Assembly (NCBI GenBank): GCA_036490175.1
Contig: DASXEJ010000142.1
Coordinates: forward strand, 1 to 64,000
Source of the DNA: Pirellulales bacterium
Lineage (GTDB): Bacteria > Planctomycetota > Planctomycetia > Pirellulales > JACPPG01
Direction: 5' to 3'
DNA: 64,000 bases
Made by a program: the position numbers and the translations under genes. The notes under the pieces are model-generated. The model was not told the origin of the DNA, made no database searches, and was given only the letters and a program-made list of their open reading frames with translations. This document shows, one piece after another, positions 25,442-35,538 of this stretch (positions are counted from its first letter, which is position 1; each line of letters begins with the position of its first letter).

Positions 25442-26527
25442 ATGCGAACATCTCGAATCTCGGCGGTTCTCCTAGCCGTCCTTGTAATCCATCCCGTGAG
25501 CGTCACCGCGTGTACGGGCATCCGAATGCATGCCGAAGATGGCGCGGTGGTTTGCGCGAGGACGCTCGAGTTCGGGATGGATCTCTGTTCCAACGTGATA
25601 ATTGTGCCGCGCGGCAAGAGCTACGTTGGGACGACCAACGTCGATCGGCCTGGAATGCCCTGGACGGCCAATTACGGTTCCACGGGCGCGAACGCCTTCG
25701 ATTTGCCGGTGATCGTGGACGGCGTCAACGAGAAGGGATTGGCCGTCGGTATTTTTTACTTCCCAGGTTACGCAAAATACCAGAAAACCACACCGGCCGA
25801 TGCGGCAACGACGTTAGCCCCGTGGGAGCTGCCTACTTACCTGCTGGGTTCCTGTACGGACGTTGCCGAGGCTTTGGCGGCAGTGAAGAGCGTGCGTGTC
25901 GGCGAAGTCGTACAACGCGACTTCGGCTTCGTACCGCCGTGTCATTATGTGGTCCACGACGCCGCCGGAGAATCGGCGGTGCTCGAATATATCGAGGGCG
26001 AATTGCGCACGTATGCTAATCCGTTGGGCGTGTTCAGCAACGCCCCCACCTTCGACTGGCACATGACGAACCTTCGCAACTACGTCAATCTCAGCGTGAC
26101 CAATGTGCCGCCGGTCGAAATGCAAGGGATCAAGATCAGCGGTTTCGGCCAAGGTAACGGTCTGCTCGGATTGCCCGGGGACTTTACGCCTCCTTCCCGA
26201 TTGGTGCGGGCGGTAGCATTCTCGCAGTCGGCCATTCCGGTGAAAACGGCGCGCGAGGCCGTGCTGCAGGCGTTCCACATTCTTAACCAATTCGACATTC
26301 CCCGAGGCGCAGTCCGCGACGTCGAGCATGGTCAGGTCCATGACGAGTACACGTTATGGACCAGCGCCGCGGATATGGCGAATCACCGCTACTATTTTCA
26401 CACGTTTGCTAATCGACGCATCCGCATGATTGATCTGGCCGAAGTCGACCTCGACGCCGCCGAAATCAAGACGGTCTCGATGGCCGGCGACGAAGTGTTC
26501 GAAGATCTGTCAAAAGCCGGGCGTTAG
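25442..26527 (+). CDS. Secreted linear-amide C-N hydrolase (choloylglycine hydrolase / penicillin V acylase family)
   Basis: The ATG at 25442 follows AAGGAG at good spacing. The protein is 361 aa. A signal peptide (residues 1-23) ends right before Cys24 in VTACTGIRMHAEDG, and Cys24 is the expected Ntn nucleophile exposed by signal-peptide removal. Downstream, ARTLEFGMDL, AFDLPVIVDGVNEKGLAVG and the Asn/Arg-containing core are family hallmarks. Enzymes of this family hydrolyse bile-salt, penicillin V or acyl-homoserine lactone amides. The substrate is not inferable; a periplasmic location is likely. It is convergent with fhcC. Confidence 0.88.
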   Translation: MRTSRISAVLLAVLVIHPVSVTACTGIRMHAEDGAVVCARTLEFGMDLCSNVIIVPRGKSYVGTTNVDRPGMPWTANYGSTGANAFDLPVIVDGVNEKGLAVGIFYFPGYAKYQKTTPADAATTLAPWELPTYLLGSCTDVAEALAAVKSVRVGEVVQRDFGFVPPCHYVVHDAAGESAVLEYIEGELRTYANPLGVFSNAPTFDWHMTNLRNYVNLSVTNVPPVEMQGIKISGFGQGNGLLGLPGDFTPPSRLVRAVAFSQSAIPVKTAREAVLQAFHILNQFDIPRGAVRDVEHGQVHDEYTLWTSAADMANHRYYFHTFANRRIRMIDLAEVDLDAAEIKTVSMAGDEVFEDLSKAGR

Positions 26528-26607
26528 AAGCAGAGCGGCCGAAATTGGACAGTCTCTACCGGTAGTACGCAGATGGAATTAAACGATGCGAATATGACGC
26601 GGGGTGC

Positions 26608-27420
26608 CTAGACGCGTACCAAAACCTCGCCGCGCCCAACCGTGACCAGGTCGCCGTGAAATAGCTCGTAACTTGCATCGACAAAATCCTTGGCAACGTC
26701 TAGCCCCAACTCTGCGAGCTTTCGCAGGTAGACCCGCGAAAACGTCGGTTGGCAAGGCCCCGCCGAGCGGAACGTCGGTAATAGCGTGGGACGAGGGCCT
26801 AACATCACCAGAGTTCCTCGCTGCATGCCGGCGGCCGGACGAATGCCGCAGGCACCGAACACAAAAAGGCTGCCGGCGATCATGTTGACGGCAGGGAAAT
26901 CGCCGACGGCTCCACCGATGGCCACTAGCCCGCGCCGCATCGTGTGCGCGACTTCGTCGCCTGCGTCTCCGTGAATAATAATCGCCCCGCCGGTCATACC
27001 GCGTGGGCTGCCGCGATACGCCGCCGCGACCTGATGGCCCGATCGACCGCTGACGCGAATCAGGCCGCCGTGCATTTCTGCGCCAAGCCAATCTCCCGCG
27101 TCGCCATCGATGGCCAGCTCGCCGTCAGTCATTTCACTGCCCGCATGCCGCCCTGCATTCCCAGCCACACGGATCACCCCGCCTTGGAGGCCGGAGCCGA
27201 TCGAGTGTACGCCCGCCATGTCGCCCAAAAAAACGATCTGGTTATCGGTCGCGATGCCGGCGACATGAAACAACTCGGCCAGCGGGATCTGCTGATTGCC
27301 GTGGAATATCTTCCAACGTTCGATCTCGCCGCGAGACTTTTCGCGCAGGAGATGCGGGAGAATACCCTCTACCTCGATGGGCACGGTCGAGGCCGCTCTT
27401 AGTGATAGCTCAAGTGCCAT
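26608..27420 (-). CDS. fhcC: Formylmethanofuran dehydrogenase subunit C homologue (Fhc complex subunit FhcC)
   Basis: FhcC is the beta-helical subunit of the formyltransferase/hydrolase complex, which releases formate from formyl-methanofuran in H4MPT-using bacteria. The 270-aa protein is built of repeated glycine-rich turns: GGVIRVAGNAGRHAGSEM, GELAIDGDAGDWLGAEM, GLIRVSGRSGHQVAA and GAIIIHGDAGDEVAHTM, the right-handed beta-helix pattern of FwdC/FmdC and of the glutamate synthase C-terminal domain. Length matches FwdC. Subunits A, B and D are not in the window. It lies 62 nt downstream of the HAD gene on the same strand, so it may belong to that operon. Confidence 0.88.
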   Translation of the reverse strand: MALELSLRAASTVPIEVEGILPHLLREKSRGEIERWKIFHGNQQIPLAELFHVAGIATDNQIVFLGDMAGVHSIGSGLQGGVIRVAGNAGRHAGSEMTDGELAIDGDAGDWLGAEMHGGLIRVSGRSGHQVAAAYRGSPRGMTGGAIIIHGDAGDEVAHTMRRGLVAIGGAVGDFPAVNMIAGSLFVFGACGIRPAAGMQRGTLVMLGPRPTLLPTFRSAGPCQPTFSRVYLRKLAELGLDVAKDFVDASYELFHGDLVTVGRGEVLVRV

Positions 27421-27482
27421 AGTTGTTCATGACCACAGCACGTTCGGCGGAGCGTCGTGAGGGCGAATCGGCCAGGAGCCAC

Positions 27483-28103
27483 TCAAAAGTTAAACCGTAT
27501 GCCGCGCTGGCGCATGTCGCGCACCAGCGTCGGCGTATCGGTATAAACGACGGCATCGAAGCCAAAATCCCGGGCGGCTGCCACGTGCCCCGGCGTATCG
27601 TCCATGAAGAAAATCTCTTCCGGCTGTACGCCGGCCGCTGCGGCGGCCGCGGCATAAATCTTGGCGTCAGGCTTCATGGCGCCAACGCGGAAGCTGAGCG
27701 TGTAGAGCTCGAACATCTCCTGAATCATCGAGTACCGGCCGCTGGCGAAATAGTCCCAGTGCATCTCGCAGGTATTCGACAACAATCCCATCCGGTTGCC
27801 GGCTCCGCACAATTGCGCCACCACGGGAGTGATCGAATGATTGACTCTGAAAATCGCTCCGGCCGCATAGGCCAATGCGTCGTAATCCGGTCGAGAATTA
27901 GTGCGCTGACAAAATTCTTCGTAAAACTGGCGGCTGCTAAGTTGGCCCGCTTCGTACTGCCACTGCACGCCGCTATCAAAGATCGCGGAACGAACCTGTG
28001 CTTCTGCCAAACCCGCGACGTCTGCCATCTGACGGCAGGATTGCGCATGGTCAAAGAACAGCAGCACGTTGCCCAGGTCGAAGTAAATGAACTTGGGAGG
28101 CAT
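27483..28103 (-). CDS. HAD-superfamily hydrolase, subfamily IA
   Basis: The 206-aa protein has the HAD motifs: IYFDLGNVLLFFD (the nucleophile Asp in FDLGNV, as in YihX-like phosphatases), LLSNT (motif II), MKPDAKIY (motif III Lys) and IFFMDDTPGHV (motif IV). It is likely a small-molecule phosphatase; the substrate is unknown. The start codon follows the stop codon of the PIG-L gene with no gap (28104/28103), indicating co-transcription and probable coupling. Confidence 0.88.
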   Translation of the reverse strand: MPPKFIYFDLGNVLLFFDHAQSCRQMADVAGLAEAQVRSAIFDSGVQWQYEAGQLSSRQFYEEFCQRTNSRPDYDALAYAAGAIFRVNHSITPVVAQLCGAGNRMGLLSNTCEMHWDYFASGRYSMIQEMFELYTLSFRVGAMKPDAKIYAAAAAAAGVQPEEIFFMDDTPGHVAAARDFGFDAVVYTDTPTLVRDMRQRGIRFNF

Positions 28104-28871
28104 CTAGCGCACGTCCGGCTTCCGCGGCTCGTCTCCCGGCTTTATACCAAACAGGAAATGCATGAGATCGCGCGTACCGAGCGTTCGCGGACTGGCCAGC
28201 AACTCGCCGGCGTTGTACCCCGCGGCTTGCCCCTGTTGCAATGCGAAGGCGCGCACCCGATCCATGACGTGGGCCTTGGCCGGCGGAAATTGCGTCTCGT
28301 AGCAACGGATGGCTTCGATCTTGATGTCGAGTGTGTCGGTGATGTCGACGACTAAGTGCCCTCCCGCCGGCGGCAGGCCCAAGGCCCCGAAGGCAAGCGT
28401 GTAATACAAGTGCGACGAAATCGTGTGGACGGGCAGGCCTTCGAAGTATTGGTCCCATTTTGTCAGACGGGAGTAGAATACGGCGGCATCCGTGATCTGC
28501 ATCGCCTGCCAATGGTCGGGCGATGCCAGGGGAGTCTTTTCGCCGAAGCCAAGGATCAGTTTCGGCCGGTAACGGCGGAATTCCAATCCCAGCGCCACCC
28601 GCGCCTCGAACGAATCGAACAGCCGCCGGTTGGGCATATTCAATTGAATCCGCTTGGCGACTCCCAGAACCTTGGCCGCTCGTTCGGCCTCGGCCAGACG
28701 CACCTCGGGGCCAGGAGACAGCGGAGTAGGCTCGCCGTCGGTGAGATCGACGATGCCCACTCGATAGCCCTGCTTCGCCAACAAAGCCAGCGTGCCGCCG
28801 CAAGCAATTTCAACGTCGTCCGGATGTGCGCCGACGGCAATGACGTCAAGTTGTGTAACAGCTTCGGCCAT
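28104..28871 (-). CDS. PIG-L family deacetylase (BshB1-like)
   Basis: The protein is 255 aa from the ATG at 28871; a TTG at 28889 that overlaps the upstream stop (TTGA) is an alternative and would add six residues. The zinc-binding motif [13 protein letters not shown] near the N-terminus identifies the LmbE/PIG-L family, and [20 protein letters not shown] and MRHFLFG-like C-terminal stretches match the bacillithiol N-acetylglucosaminyl-malate deacetylase BshB1. Bacillithiol synthesis is inferred; BshA and BshC are not in the window. The gene sits between cobL and the HAD gene in a tight operon. Confidence 0.82.
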   Translation of the reverse strand: MAEAVTQLDVIAVGAHPDDVEIACGGTLALLAKQGYRVGIVDLTDGEPTPLSPGPEVRLAEAERAAKVLGVAKRIQLNMPNRRLFDSFEARVALGLEFRRYRPKLILGFGEKTPLASPDHWQAMQITDAAVFYSRLTKWDQYFEGLPVHTISSHLYYTLAFGALGLPPAGGHLVVDITDTLDIKIEAIRCYETQFPPAKAHVMDRVRAFALQQGQAAGYNAGELLASPRTLGTRDLMHFLFGIKPGDEPRKPDVR

Positions 28872-28885
28872 CGTTTTTTGTGAAA

Positions 28886-30142
28886 TCAAGAATGATGCGG
28901 CGGTTTGACTACAGATAGCAAGAATGTCGGGTGCAGCGCGTCAAAACGCACGCGCTCTAACTGGTACGTTCCGCGCGCGATGTTGACCATCCACACGCGT
29001 ACTTCGCCGGCGCGGCGGTGAAGCGTGGCGTGCACGTCGGCCAGGTTTTCAATACTGCCGGTATTGGCCACCAGCCGGCCGCCTGGGCGCAATCGATCGT
29101 AGGCTAGGTCCACTATTCTACTGATCTCTCGCCCGCTGCCGCCGACAAAAATTGCGTCGGGGTCTGGCAGATTAGCCCAGGCCTCGGGCGCGCGGCCCAG
29201 TATCGGCACGAGGTTTCGCACGCCGAAGCGCGCTGCATTGTCCAAAATGAGCGTATGGTCTTCCTGGTCCATCTCGATGGCAAATGTCTTGCCGCCCGCG
29301 GCGATTTGCGCTGCTTCAATTGCCACGGAACCGCTGCCGGCGCCAATATCCCAGACCGTGCTCATGGCACGCAGATCGAGCTGTGCGAGCGCGATTGTCC
29401 GGACTTCGCTGGTCGTGAGCAATCCCTGCTTCGGTTTGGACTGTAGAAATGCCTCGTCGGGGTTGCCGAACAATCGTCGGCCGATTTCCTCGGAAGGCCG
29501 ATCCGGCGCGTCTGGTTTGCGCACTAGAATCATCACGTTCAGCGGCGCGAACTCTTGCGACGCCAATTCTTTCAAACTGCCGCGCGTGACGCGTTCGTCG
29601 GGCGAGCCTAGATTCTCGCAAACATATCCCCAGAAGTAGTCGATCTTCCGTTCCAGCAGACCGTGGGCAACTCGAGATGGCGGACATTCTTCGGTGGTGA
29701 AAAGCCCGACTTTCTCGGCAATGCGAATTTGCTCGAGCACTTGATCGAGCGATCTGTTGGCAAGATTTGTCAGGTACGCCTCTTCCCAGCTTTCCTTGAC
29801 GCGGGCAAATGCCAATTGCATGCTGCTGACATGTGGCACGACCTCGAAACGATCCTTGCCAAGCTTTTCGCACAGATATCGTGCCAGGCCGTAGAAGAGC
29901 GGATCTCCCGACACCAGCACTACCACCCGCCGGCCGGCCGAAGCAATGATGCGCTCGACAATCACGTCTAGGTTGCCCCCCGCGATTAGCCGCTCGGCAT
30001 GATCGCCCGGCACCAAACGCAACGTGTAGTCGGCACCCACCAGCAAATCGGCCTGCTCGATCAACGCGCGGGCCGTGCTCGTAACACCGTCGAGACCGTC
30101 GTCGCCAATGCCGACGATGTGAACTTTGTCCTGAATGGGCAT
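28886..30142 (-). CDS. cobL: Precorrin-6Y C5,15-methyltransferase-like fusion (CbiE + CbiT domains)
   Basis: The ATG at 30142 begins [13 protein letters not shown]; a TTG eight codons upstream is an alternative. The protein is 418 aa. The N-terminal half is a tetrapyrrole methylase ([24 protein letters not shown]); the C-terminal half (from about residue 240) is a CbiT-type SAM methyltransferase with [17 protein letters not shown]. This is the CobL organisation that dimethylates and decarboxylates precorrin-6Y in cobalamin synthesis. No other cobalamin gene is visible here, and its neighbours are a deacetylase, a phosphatase and fhcC, so a different corrinoid-like role cannot be excluded. Confidence 0.85.
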   Translation of the reverse strand: MPIQDKVHIVGIGDDGLDGVTSTARALIEQADLLVGADYTLRLVPGDHAERLIAGGNLDVIVERIIASAGRRVVVLVSGDPLFYGLARYLCEKLGKDRFEVVPHVSSMQLAFARVKESWEEAYLTNLANRSLDQVLEQIRIAEKVGLFTTEECPPSRVAHGLLERKIDYFWGYVCENLGSPDERVTRGSLKELASQEFAPLNVMILVRKPDAPDRPSEEIGRRLFGNPDEAFLQSKPKQGLLTTSEVRTIALAQLDLRAMSTVWDIGAGSGSVAIEAAQIAAGGKTFAIEMDQEDHTLILDNAARFGVRNLVPILGRAPEAWANLPDPDAIFVGGSGREISRIVDLAYDRLRPGGRLVANTGSIENLADVHATLHRRAGEVRVWMVNIARGTYQLERVRFDALHPTFLLSVVKPPHHS

Positions 30143-30428
30143 GTAAGGCGGCGTCTGCAAAGCCAATGTTCACCGACGGGGCTCAGCCCGGCGGACGTTC
30201 TGTAACGAGTTCGGTATCGTTCGAGATTCTATGCGGCGTGCCGGATTTTGTACAACCGGCCCGACGTTCGCAGCCGTCCCAAGTCGCCTGGTCCAGCGAG
30301 GCCGTCGCGTCGCTGCCTGCTAAAAATTGCCTCGTTGGACGGGCGGGCTGCCAACGATTACAAGTAAATAGTGCGGACTTCGTCGAAGTGCTTCGGGAAG
30401 GCATTTAACTCGAATCGAACCCGGTGCG

Positions 30429-31637
30429 ATGGCTACAAAGCAAAAACGACGCCCCGAGCGTACCGACCGCCGCGCCGCTGCCAATGCGGCAACTGCGGCC
30501 GCGCGCCCTCGCGGGATCGCCAAGGTATTCGCAGGAGTGTTGCTGGTTGCCGTGGCTGGCGCAATCGTTTACGCACTTGTGACGCACGGTAAGCCTTCTC
30601 TCGAACGCGCAACGGTCGCGATTGATGAACCTCCGGCGAAGAGTTCCGTTGCAGTGCCGCACATCAACGATACACCGCCTCCCGCAGACGCTCCGCCGGG
30701 CATGGTGTGGATTCCAGGCGGCGTGTTTTGGATGGGCACGACCGACCCTACCACCATCGTCTGCGGCGGGCCCGATCCTATGAACGACGCGCGGCCCGTG
30801 CACTTGGTCGCGGTCGACGGCTATTGGATGGACGCCACCGAAGTAACGAACGAACAATTCGCAGACTTCGTCAAAGCCACCGGGTACATTACGATCGCCG
30901 AGAAAACGCCGCGTGCCGAAGACTATCCGACTGCGCCGATGGATCGACTTGTTGCTGGTTCGATTGTCTTTACACCTCCGGCACACGAGATCCCACTGGA
31001 CCAACATCTGCGCTGGTGGAGTTACATTCCCGGTGCCAACTGGCGGCATCCGGAAGGTTCGTCGAGCAATTTACAAGGCCGTGAGAAACATCCGGTGGTC
31101 CATGTCGCTTGGGACGATGCCGTGGCTTACGCACGCTGGGCCGGCAAACGCTTGCCAACCGAGGCCGAATGGGAATTCGCCGCCCGGGGAGGATTGGATC
31201 GCAAGCCGTACACTTGGGGCGATGAGCTCAAACCCGATGGCCGCTTCGTTGCCAACATTTGGGAGGGGCACTTTCCGAATGAGAACACGGCCGAAGACGG
31301 CTTCACAGCTGCGGCTCCTGTCGGCTCGTTTCCGGCAAATCACTTTGGACTTTTCGACATGGCTGGCAATGTTTGGGAATGGTGCGCCGACTGGTACAAA
31401 CCTAACTACTATGCCGCTGTCGCACCGGCCAGCGACGGTGCCGTGCATAATCCACTCGGCCCGGTCGACAGCTACGATCCTCTGGAGCCGGGCATTCCTA
31501 AACGCGTGCAGCGCGGCGGCTCGTTTTTATGTAGTGATCAGTACTGCACGCGCTATCTGATGGGATCGCGTGGCAAAGGCGCCGTTGATAGTGGAGAGAA
31601 CCACTTGGGCTTCCGTTGCGTCAGGTCAGGCAACTAA
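30429..31637 (+). CDS. Formylglycine-generating enzyme, membrane-anchored
   Basis: FGE oxidises a Cys (or Ser) in sulfatases to the catalytic formylglycine. The 402-aa protein has one N-terminal helix (FAGVLLVAVAGAIVYALV) that anchors it, then the FGE-sulfatase domain (MVWIPGGVFWMG, NVWEWCADW). Unlike many SUMF1-like relatives it keeps the two catalytic cysteines in GGSFLCSDQYCTRY (Cys368 and Cys373), followed by NHLGFRC. This makes it a probable true FGE. Sulfatases are abundant in planctomycetes but none is in the window. Confidence 0.88.
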   Translation: MATKQKRRPERTDRRAAANAATAAARPRGIAKVFAGVLLVAVAGAIVYALVTHGKPSLERATVAIDEPPAKSSVAVPHINDTPPPADAPPGMVWIPGGVFWMGTTDPTTIVCGGPDPMNDARPVHLVAVDGYWMDATEVTNEQFADFVKATGYITIAEKTPRAEDYPTAPMDRLVAGSIVFTPPAHEIPLDQHLRWWSYIPGANWRHPEGSSSNLQGREKHPVVHVAWDDAVAYARWAGKRLPTEAEWEFAARGGLDRKPYTWGDELKPDGRFVANIWEGHFPNENTAEDGFTAAAPVGSFPANHFGLFDMAGNVWEWCADWYKPNYYAAVAPASDGAVHNPLGPVDSYDPLEPGIPKRVQRGGSFLCSDQYCTRYLMGSRGKGAVDSGENHLGFRCVRSGN

Positions 31638-32023
31638 AAGCTCGACCGTGTGCGTTCCCTCGTGCGCGGTGCGCCGACAGGCAATCGAGATTGCTTCATG
31701 GCGCAATCCGAGAAACGGCGCCCCGCGGCCGTAGCCGGTGGATTTTCTGTAGCACGCGATGTGCTTACTCAATAGTGGCTTACGGCGCCGGCAAGCTCGG
31801 GTTTGCGGGCTTGCCGATTGCTATTACAATCCGGCCCCCCCAGTGAAGGCGGCGATAGCATCGACGCTGATGAGCGGTCGATCGACGTGAGAGCATTAGA
31901 CAACGTCAGGCCTGAACGGATTTGTCGATCGCTGGACGAGCCATGCGTCATTAAAAGCCAGCAGCACGGCCGTGCCCCACGTTCTGGGATAGGATGGCTC
32001 CTGTAGTTGATCGCTAGCGACTA
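31638..32023. other. Intergenic region before MscS-type channel gene
   Basis: No supported gene. It has several short inverted repeats, including GGCAAGC/GCTTGCC (31791-31816), without U-tracts. A promoter for the channel gene is expected but not identified. Confidence 0.35.
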
Positions 32024-35000
32024 ATGTCGACGAGGTTCCTCTTGTTCTACGCAAGCGCGCCACAACAGGGCAGTCGGCGAACACGATTTTTGTTTTTGTA
32101 CTGCACTATCCGGCAGTGGTTTTGCGCGCTCGCGGTAATGGCGATCGTCGTATCTCACCAGCTGCCCGTTGCCGCGCAGGATATTGGCGTTGATGATCCT
32201 GCCGCAAGCCTGGCAACGGAAACCGATTCAGTCGAAGCGCGGCTGAAGCGCATCGACGATTCTGCCGAGCTCGACAAGGATCTTAAGCCGAAGCTGGTAG
32301 ACCTTTACAAAGGAGCCCTTGAGCAGCTGCAGGCCGCCGCGGATTGGAAAAAGACTGTTAAGGATTGGAAGGGGCGACGTGACGAGGCCCCCAACGAACT
32401 GCAGAAGCTGAAGGAAGATCTGCAAAAGCCGCGTGTCGAGCCGCAGACACCGGAAAATGCCACGCTGGCTCAACTCGACCAGCGGCTTGCGGACGCCGAG
32501 ACCGCTCTGAAAACCGCGCAGCAGAAAGTAACCGACCGCGAGGCAGAGCCCAAACGCCGCCGCAGTGAGTTGCCAGGCCTCGTCGCCCAGGCTCAAAAGC
32601 GGCTCAAGGATGTCGAACAAGAGCTGTCGACCATCTCGCAACCGGGCGATGCCTTGGATCCGTCCGAAGCGCGCCGCGTGATGCTCTCTGCGATGAAACG
32701 GGCCGTACAGGCCGAACTCGCCGCCTATGACAGCGAGCGCGTCTGGTATGAGACAAATACCGAGCTATTGGCGACGCGCCAAGACGCAGCTGCCCACGAG
32801 GCTGCGCAGGCTGAGGAGAATGCCAAGTTTTATCGCGAATTGGTCAATAATCGGCGTAAAGAAGAAGCCATGAAGCAGGCCGAGGAGGCGCGTCGCGCCG
32901 CCGTCGCCGCCATGCCCGAGCTTAAAACCTTGGCCGATCGGAATGCCGAGCTTACCCAGGAGCAGAACGGCCCCGATGGGTTTCCCGCCAAGATCGCCGT
33001 TATGTCGCAAGATGTCGACGATCTTAAGCAATTGCTTGCCGCGCTACGGATGAAGTTCGATCGTGTCCGCGAACGGATCGACGCGGCCGGGGTGACCGAT
33101 GCCGTGGGATTGTTATTGCAAAAGCAGCAGGCAGACCTGCCCGACCTGCGCGCCCATCGACAGCGATTGTGGGATTGCCAGTCCGAGGCGTCGCACGTTC
33201 GCGCGAAGCTGCTCGAGCTGGAAGATCAGCGCGCCGAACTTTCTGACGTCGAAGTGCAGGTGCGCAGGGTGATGGGCACGATCGACCCCAATCTGCTCCC
33301 CTATCGGAGAGACGAAATCGAGACGGCCCTGCGTGAATTGCTAAAAGCGCGGCAGGGGTACCTGCAGTCGCAAATTGACGACGGCTACAGGTATCTCGAT
33401 GGCCTCGGAATCAACCTGATTATCACCGAAAAGAACCTGGTCGAGGAGATCGAGAAGTACAAGGAATTCATCAGCGAACGTATTTTGTGGGTCCGCAGTA
33501 CACCGGCCCTGGGAGAGATCGATTTCCGCCGGGGATGGGATGGGTTACTGAAAATTTCCGACCGGGGCCAGTTTTGGACGGTATTACGCGACCTGGCCGG
33601 CGATGCGCGTCAGAATCCCATGGTCTACACCGGCGCCCTGGCACTCTTGATTCCGCTCGTTGGAGCGCAACGGCACTTGCGGCGGCGAATCCATGTTGTC
33701 GATCAGCAGACAACGCAAAGCTACGCGGCCGATATTCGTCCCACTTTGCACGTCGTCGCATTGACGCTTTTGATCGCCGCTCTCTGGCCCGTGCTGATTG
33801 CCTTTGTCGGTTGGCGGATGACGGCGCCGGCCGCGACGTCCCTGCACGCGCAGAATATCGCGTATGGACTGCGGGTCACCGCGATCCTTTTTCTATCGCT
33901 CGAAGTGTTGCGGCAGATTTGTCGCAAGAAAGGCCTTGCCGAAGCGCATTTCGGTTGGCCGGCCGTAGCAGTCGCCCGGGTGGCGCACCATTTGCGATGG
34001 TCGATGGTGCTGGGCTTGCCGTTGGCTTTCACCGTGTCGGTCGTCGAATCACCGGAGTTCGATGTTCATCGCTCGCCACTGGGCAGATTGGCGTTCATCC
34101 TGGGCTCGCTCGTAATGGCCGCCTTTTCGCATTGTGTGCTGCATCCCAAGCGGGGATTGCTGCCAACCGTGGCCGAACGTCCCGACGTGAGCTGGTTCTG
34201 GAAAAAACCGCTTCTCTGGTATTCTTTGGCCGTGACGGGGCCTTTGGCTCTGGCCGTTATCGCCGCGGTGGGCTATTTCTACACGGCGCTCGAGCTCGCC
34301 TGGCGGCTACACGCCATGATGTGGCTACTCTTGGGGCTGCTGATCGTTCAGGCATTTGCCCAGCGCTGCCTGTTGGTGGCGCGGCGTAAACTGGCGATCA
34401 AGCAAGCGCGCGATCGCCGCGTAGCCGCCCTGGCACATGCGCAGAGCATAGCCCATCCGGGCACAATCGAGCCAGCAAACGCCGCGGCAGAGCAACCTGT
34501 GGACCTGATGTCGATCGATCTTCAGACACGTCGACTGTTGCGTAGCTTCGTCAACATCGCCCTGTTTGTGGGGTGTTGGCTCATCTGGATCGATGTGCTG
34601 CCCGCGCTGGGAATTCTCGACCGCTTTCAGTTGTGGCCCTACACCACGACAAAGCATCAGGAGATCGGCGGCGGATATAGAATTGAGACCGTTGGTAGCT
34701 GGATTACCCTCGGCGATGTTTTGTTTAGTGGCGTGATCGTGCTACTGACGATCGTCGCCAGTCGAAACCTGCCTGGGTTGCTGCAGATCGCCTTTCTGCA
34801 GCGTCTGCCGATGGACCCCGGCGGGCGGTACGCCATCACCACCGTCTCGCGGTACGTGATCACACTGGTGGGGCTGGCGGTGGCGTTCTGGATGATCGGA
34901 ATCGGCTGGTCGAACATTCAATGGCTGGTGGCAGCCATGACCGTCGGTCTCGGCTTCGGCTTGCAGGAGATCTTCGCCAACTTTGTCTCTGGTTTGATCA

Positions 35001-35533
35001 TTCTCTTCGAGCGCCCCATGCGCGTTGGCGATGTCGTTACCATCGGTGGTATCAGCGGCAGCGTAGCCCGAATCCGCATCCGTGCCACCACGATTACGGA
35101 TGCGGACCGGAAGGAACTGATCGTCCCCAACAAGGAATTCATCACCGGCCAATTGATCAACTGGACCTTGTCCGACACCGTACTGCGGATGGTGATCAAA
35201 GTGGGGATCGCCTATGGATCAGACATTGCGGTGGCGCGGCAACTCTTGCTGAAGGCCGCTCAAGAGGACCATCGGGTGCTGCGCGACCCACCGGTGGCGG
35301 CGGTTCTCGATCAGTTCGGCGACAGCACGTTGAATTTCGAGCTGCGGCTTTTCGTCGGCGGCCTGGACGTCTTCCCAGACCTGCGCCATGATCTATGTGC
35401 CCGCATCGACCAATTGTTCCGCGATGCGGGTATCGAGATGGCGTTCCCGCAACGCGATATACACGTGCGATCGATCGATGCGGCCCTGGGCATGTTGCCG
35501 CGAGTCGCCGAACCGCTCAAGCGTGCAGGCTGA
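32024..35533 (+). CDS. Large MscS-family mechanosensitive channel with periplasmic coiled coil
   Basis: 1169 aa, in the size class of MscK/KefA. A signal-like helix (FCALAVMAIVVSHQLPVAAQ, about residues 37-52) is followed by ~430 residues of Glu/Lys/Gln-rich coiled coil (about 65-330) predicted to lie in the periplasm. Several membrane helices follow, then a second hydrophilic segment, and finally the MscS core: VGLGFGLQEIFANFVSGLII (TM3 pore helix), FERPMRVGDVVTIGG and the beta domain VPNKEFITGQLINW, followed by the alpha/beta C-terminal domain. It gates under osmotic downshock. corA begins 5 nt after its stop. Confidence 0.9.
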   Translation: MSTRFLLFYASAPQQGSRRTRFLFLYCTIRQWFCALAVMAIVVSHQLPVAAQDIGVDDPAASLATETDSVEARLKRIDDSAELDKDLKPKLVDLYKGALEQLQAAADWKKTVKDWKGRRDEAPNELQKLKEDLQKPRVEPQTPENATLAQLDQRLADAETALKTAQQKVTDREAEPKRRRSELPGLVAQAQKRLKDVEQELSTISQPGDALDPSEARRVMLSAMKRAVQAELAAYDSERVWYETNTELLATRQDAAAHEAAQAEENAKFYRELVNNRRKEEAMKQAEEARRAAVAAMPELKTLADRNAELTQEQNGPDGFPAKIAVMSQDVDDLKQLLAALRMKFDRVRERIDAAGVTDAVGLLLQKQQADLPDLRAHRQRLWDCQSEASHVRAKLLELEDQRAELSDVEVQVRRVMGTIDPNLLPYRRDEIETALRELLKARQGYLQSQIDDGYRYLDGLGINLIITEKNLVEEIEKYKEFISERILWVRSTPALGEIDFRRGWDGLLKISDRGQFWTVLRDLAGDARQNPMVYTGALALLIPLVGAQRHLRRRIHVVDQQTTQSYAADIRPTLHVVALTLLIAALWPVLIAFVGWRMTAPAATSLHAQNIAYGLRVTAILFLSLEVLRQICRKKGLAEAHFGWPAVAVARVAHHLRWSMVLGLPLAFTVSVVESPEFDVHRSPLGRLAFILGSLVMAAFSHCVLHPKRGLLPTVAERPDVSWFWKKPLLWYSLAVTGPLALAVIAAVGYFYTALELAWRLHAMMWLLLGLLIVQAFAQRCLLVARRKLAIKQARDRRVAALAHAQSIAHPGTIEPANAAAEQPVDLMSIDLQTRRLLRSFVNIALFVGCWLIWIDVLPALGILDRFQLWPYTTTKHQEIGGGYRIETVGSWITLGDVLFSGVIVLLTIVASRNLPGLLQIAFLQRLPMDPGGRYAITTVSRYVITLVGLAVAFWMIGIGWSNIQWLVAAMTVGLGFGLQEIFANFVSGLIILFERPMRVGDVVTIGGISGSVARIRIRATTITDADRKELIVPNKEFITGQLINWTLSDTVLRMVIKVGIAYGSDIAVARQLLLKAAQEDHRVLRDPPVAAVLDQFGDSTLNFELRLFVGGLDVFPDLRHDLCARIDQLFRDAGIEMAFPQRDIHVRSIDAALGMLPRVAEPLKRAG

Positions 35534-35538
35534 GACCG

